DNA of 44,970 nt, from positions 1 through 44,970 of the forward strand of contig WHTJ01000031.1 in NCBI GenBank assembly GCA_009377795.1. The letters are read 5' to 3'. Below are positions 44,639-44,970 of this stretch, piece after piece. The position numbers were made by a program, and so were the translations under genes. Under the pieces are notes generated by a model. The model was not told the DNA's origin, made no database searches, and saw only the letters and a list, made by a program, of their open reading frames with translations. Source of the stretch: Propionibacteriales bacterium (GTDB taxonomy: Bacteria; Actinomycetota; Actinomycetes; Propionibacteriales; Nocardioidaceae). Each line of letters opens with the position of its first letter. Position 1 is the stretch's first letter.

Positions 44639-44676
44639 GGCCCCGCACCCCGCAGCAGCCACGGGGTGCGGGGGCC
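44639..44676 (+). terminator. GC-rich hairpin after the split-barrel gene
   Basis: GGCCCCGCACCCCG and CGGGGTGCGGGGGCC pair over 14 bp with one bulged G and a 9-nt loop, starting 17 bp after the stop. The U-poor 3' side (CTCGTGCG) is usual for actinobacterial terminators. The remaining bases to 44970 show no gene I can support, only a 22-codon frame at 44857-44925 behind GGAGGAA. Confidence 0.7.
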
Positions 44677-44970
44677 CTCGTGCGTTCGCTCGCTTGATTC
44701 GCCGCGAGCCGGCGCGTTCGGATGGCGCTCTCGGTTGGAACCACTAGGCGCCAGCGAGCAACCTAGGCCAATTACCCCTGTCTGTTCGCTAAGCACCCGC
44801 TCGACGCAGCCGACGGCCTGCCGCTCAGGAACGGCGTGAGCTGGAGGAATCCGAACATGGGCCACCTAAGGTGGTCCGTGCCGGCACGAACGCTTGAGAG
44901 CTCTGAGCAGCCAGCGCTTGTGTGACGATAACCAGGGGCACAGCGCTTCGGTGGTTGCGCCTCGGGATCC

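Noticed and set aside
44596-44865. Minus-strand frame of 89 codons after the split-barrel gene
   Set aside because: It covers the terminator-like hairpin and overlaps the end of a supported gene. No ribosome site.
44857-44925. 22-codon frame behind a good GGAGGAA site near the window end
   Set aside because: Too short and without recognisable features. A chance frame cannot be excluded.

Overview
The window is high-GC DNA from a filamentous-type actinobacterium. Codon use is strongly GC-biased, GTG and TTG starts are common, many genes overlap by 4 nt (ATGA/GTGA), and several genes appear leaderless. Gene content and order match the conserved core block of Streptomyces coelicolor that runs from filP/scy through mce, thiolase and meaB (SCO5396-5400), via icmA (SCO5415) and a thioredoxin-like gene, to the glycogen/trehalose block glgB-pep-treS-glgE/glgP (SCO5440-5444). 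Differences in gene order and the intergenic repeats suggest a genus outside Streptomyces, perhaps near Kribbella, Actinopolymorpha or Jiangella. That placement is inference. I see no rRNA, tRNA, CRISPR array, transposase or integrase.

Layout. (a) 1-5.8 kb: a partial DivIVA-like coiled-coil gene and acyl-CoA carbon metabolism: crotonyl-CoA carboxylase/reductase, a type II dehydroquinase, methylmalonyl-CoA epimerase, thiolase and MeaB GTPase. (b) 5.9-12.4 kb: a small membrane protein, a PH-domain membrane protein, MarR and PadR regulators, isobutyryl-CoA mutase large subunit, a cysteine-less thioredoxin/TPR protein, a membrane protein and a lipoprotein. (c) 12.5-17.7 kb: a LacI-controlled glucose/mannose-type ABC uptake operon with mannose-6-phosphate isomerase and no ATPase gene. 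(d) 17.9-19 kb: a GNAT-Nudix fusion. (e) 19-36.5 kb: the GlgE pathway operon (glgE-treS-pep2-glgB), then a drug-type ABC exporter and an esterase, then glgP, a three-gene helical/ESX-like operon and glgX. (f) 36.6-44.6 kb: enoyl-CoA hydratase, methyltransferase, a solitary AbiEi/DUF559-like gene between direct repeats, an acyltransferase, a GT4 glucosyltransferase and a methyltransferase resembling mycobacterial Rv3032 and Rv3030, then LysR and a divergent FMN-barrel protein.

How it fits together. The first genes form a C4/C5 acyl-CoA network: acetoacetyl-CoA to crotonyl-CoA to ethylmalonyl-CoA, methylmalonyl-CoA epimerisation, and isobutyryl/butyryl-CoA isomerisation with its G-protein chaperone. 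The middle makes alpha-glucan from trehalose (TreS to Pep2 to GlgE to GlgB) and breaks it down (GlgP, GlgX), fed by a hexose importer.

The most unusual signal is a family of seven intergenic repeats. They share the core CGCGCCGAGATTGCA and the wider pattern core-SNNS-TGGYCG, and several are palindromic. All lie downstream of genes, five at convergent gene ends and none between divergent genes. A second pattern is TANNNT exactly 6-8 nt before the start codon of nine genes, which indicates leaderless transcripts and fixes several starts.
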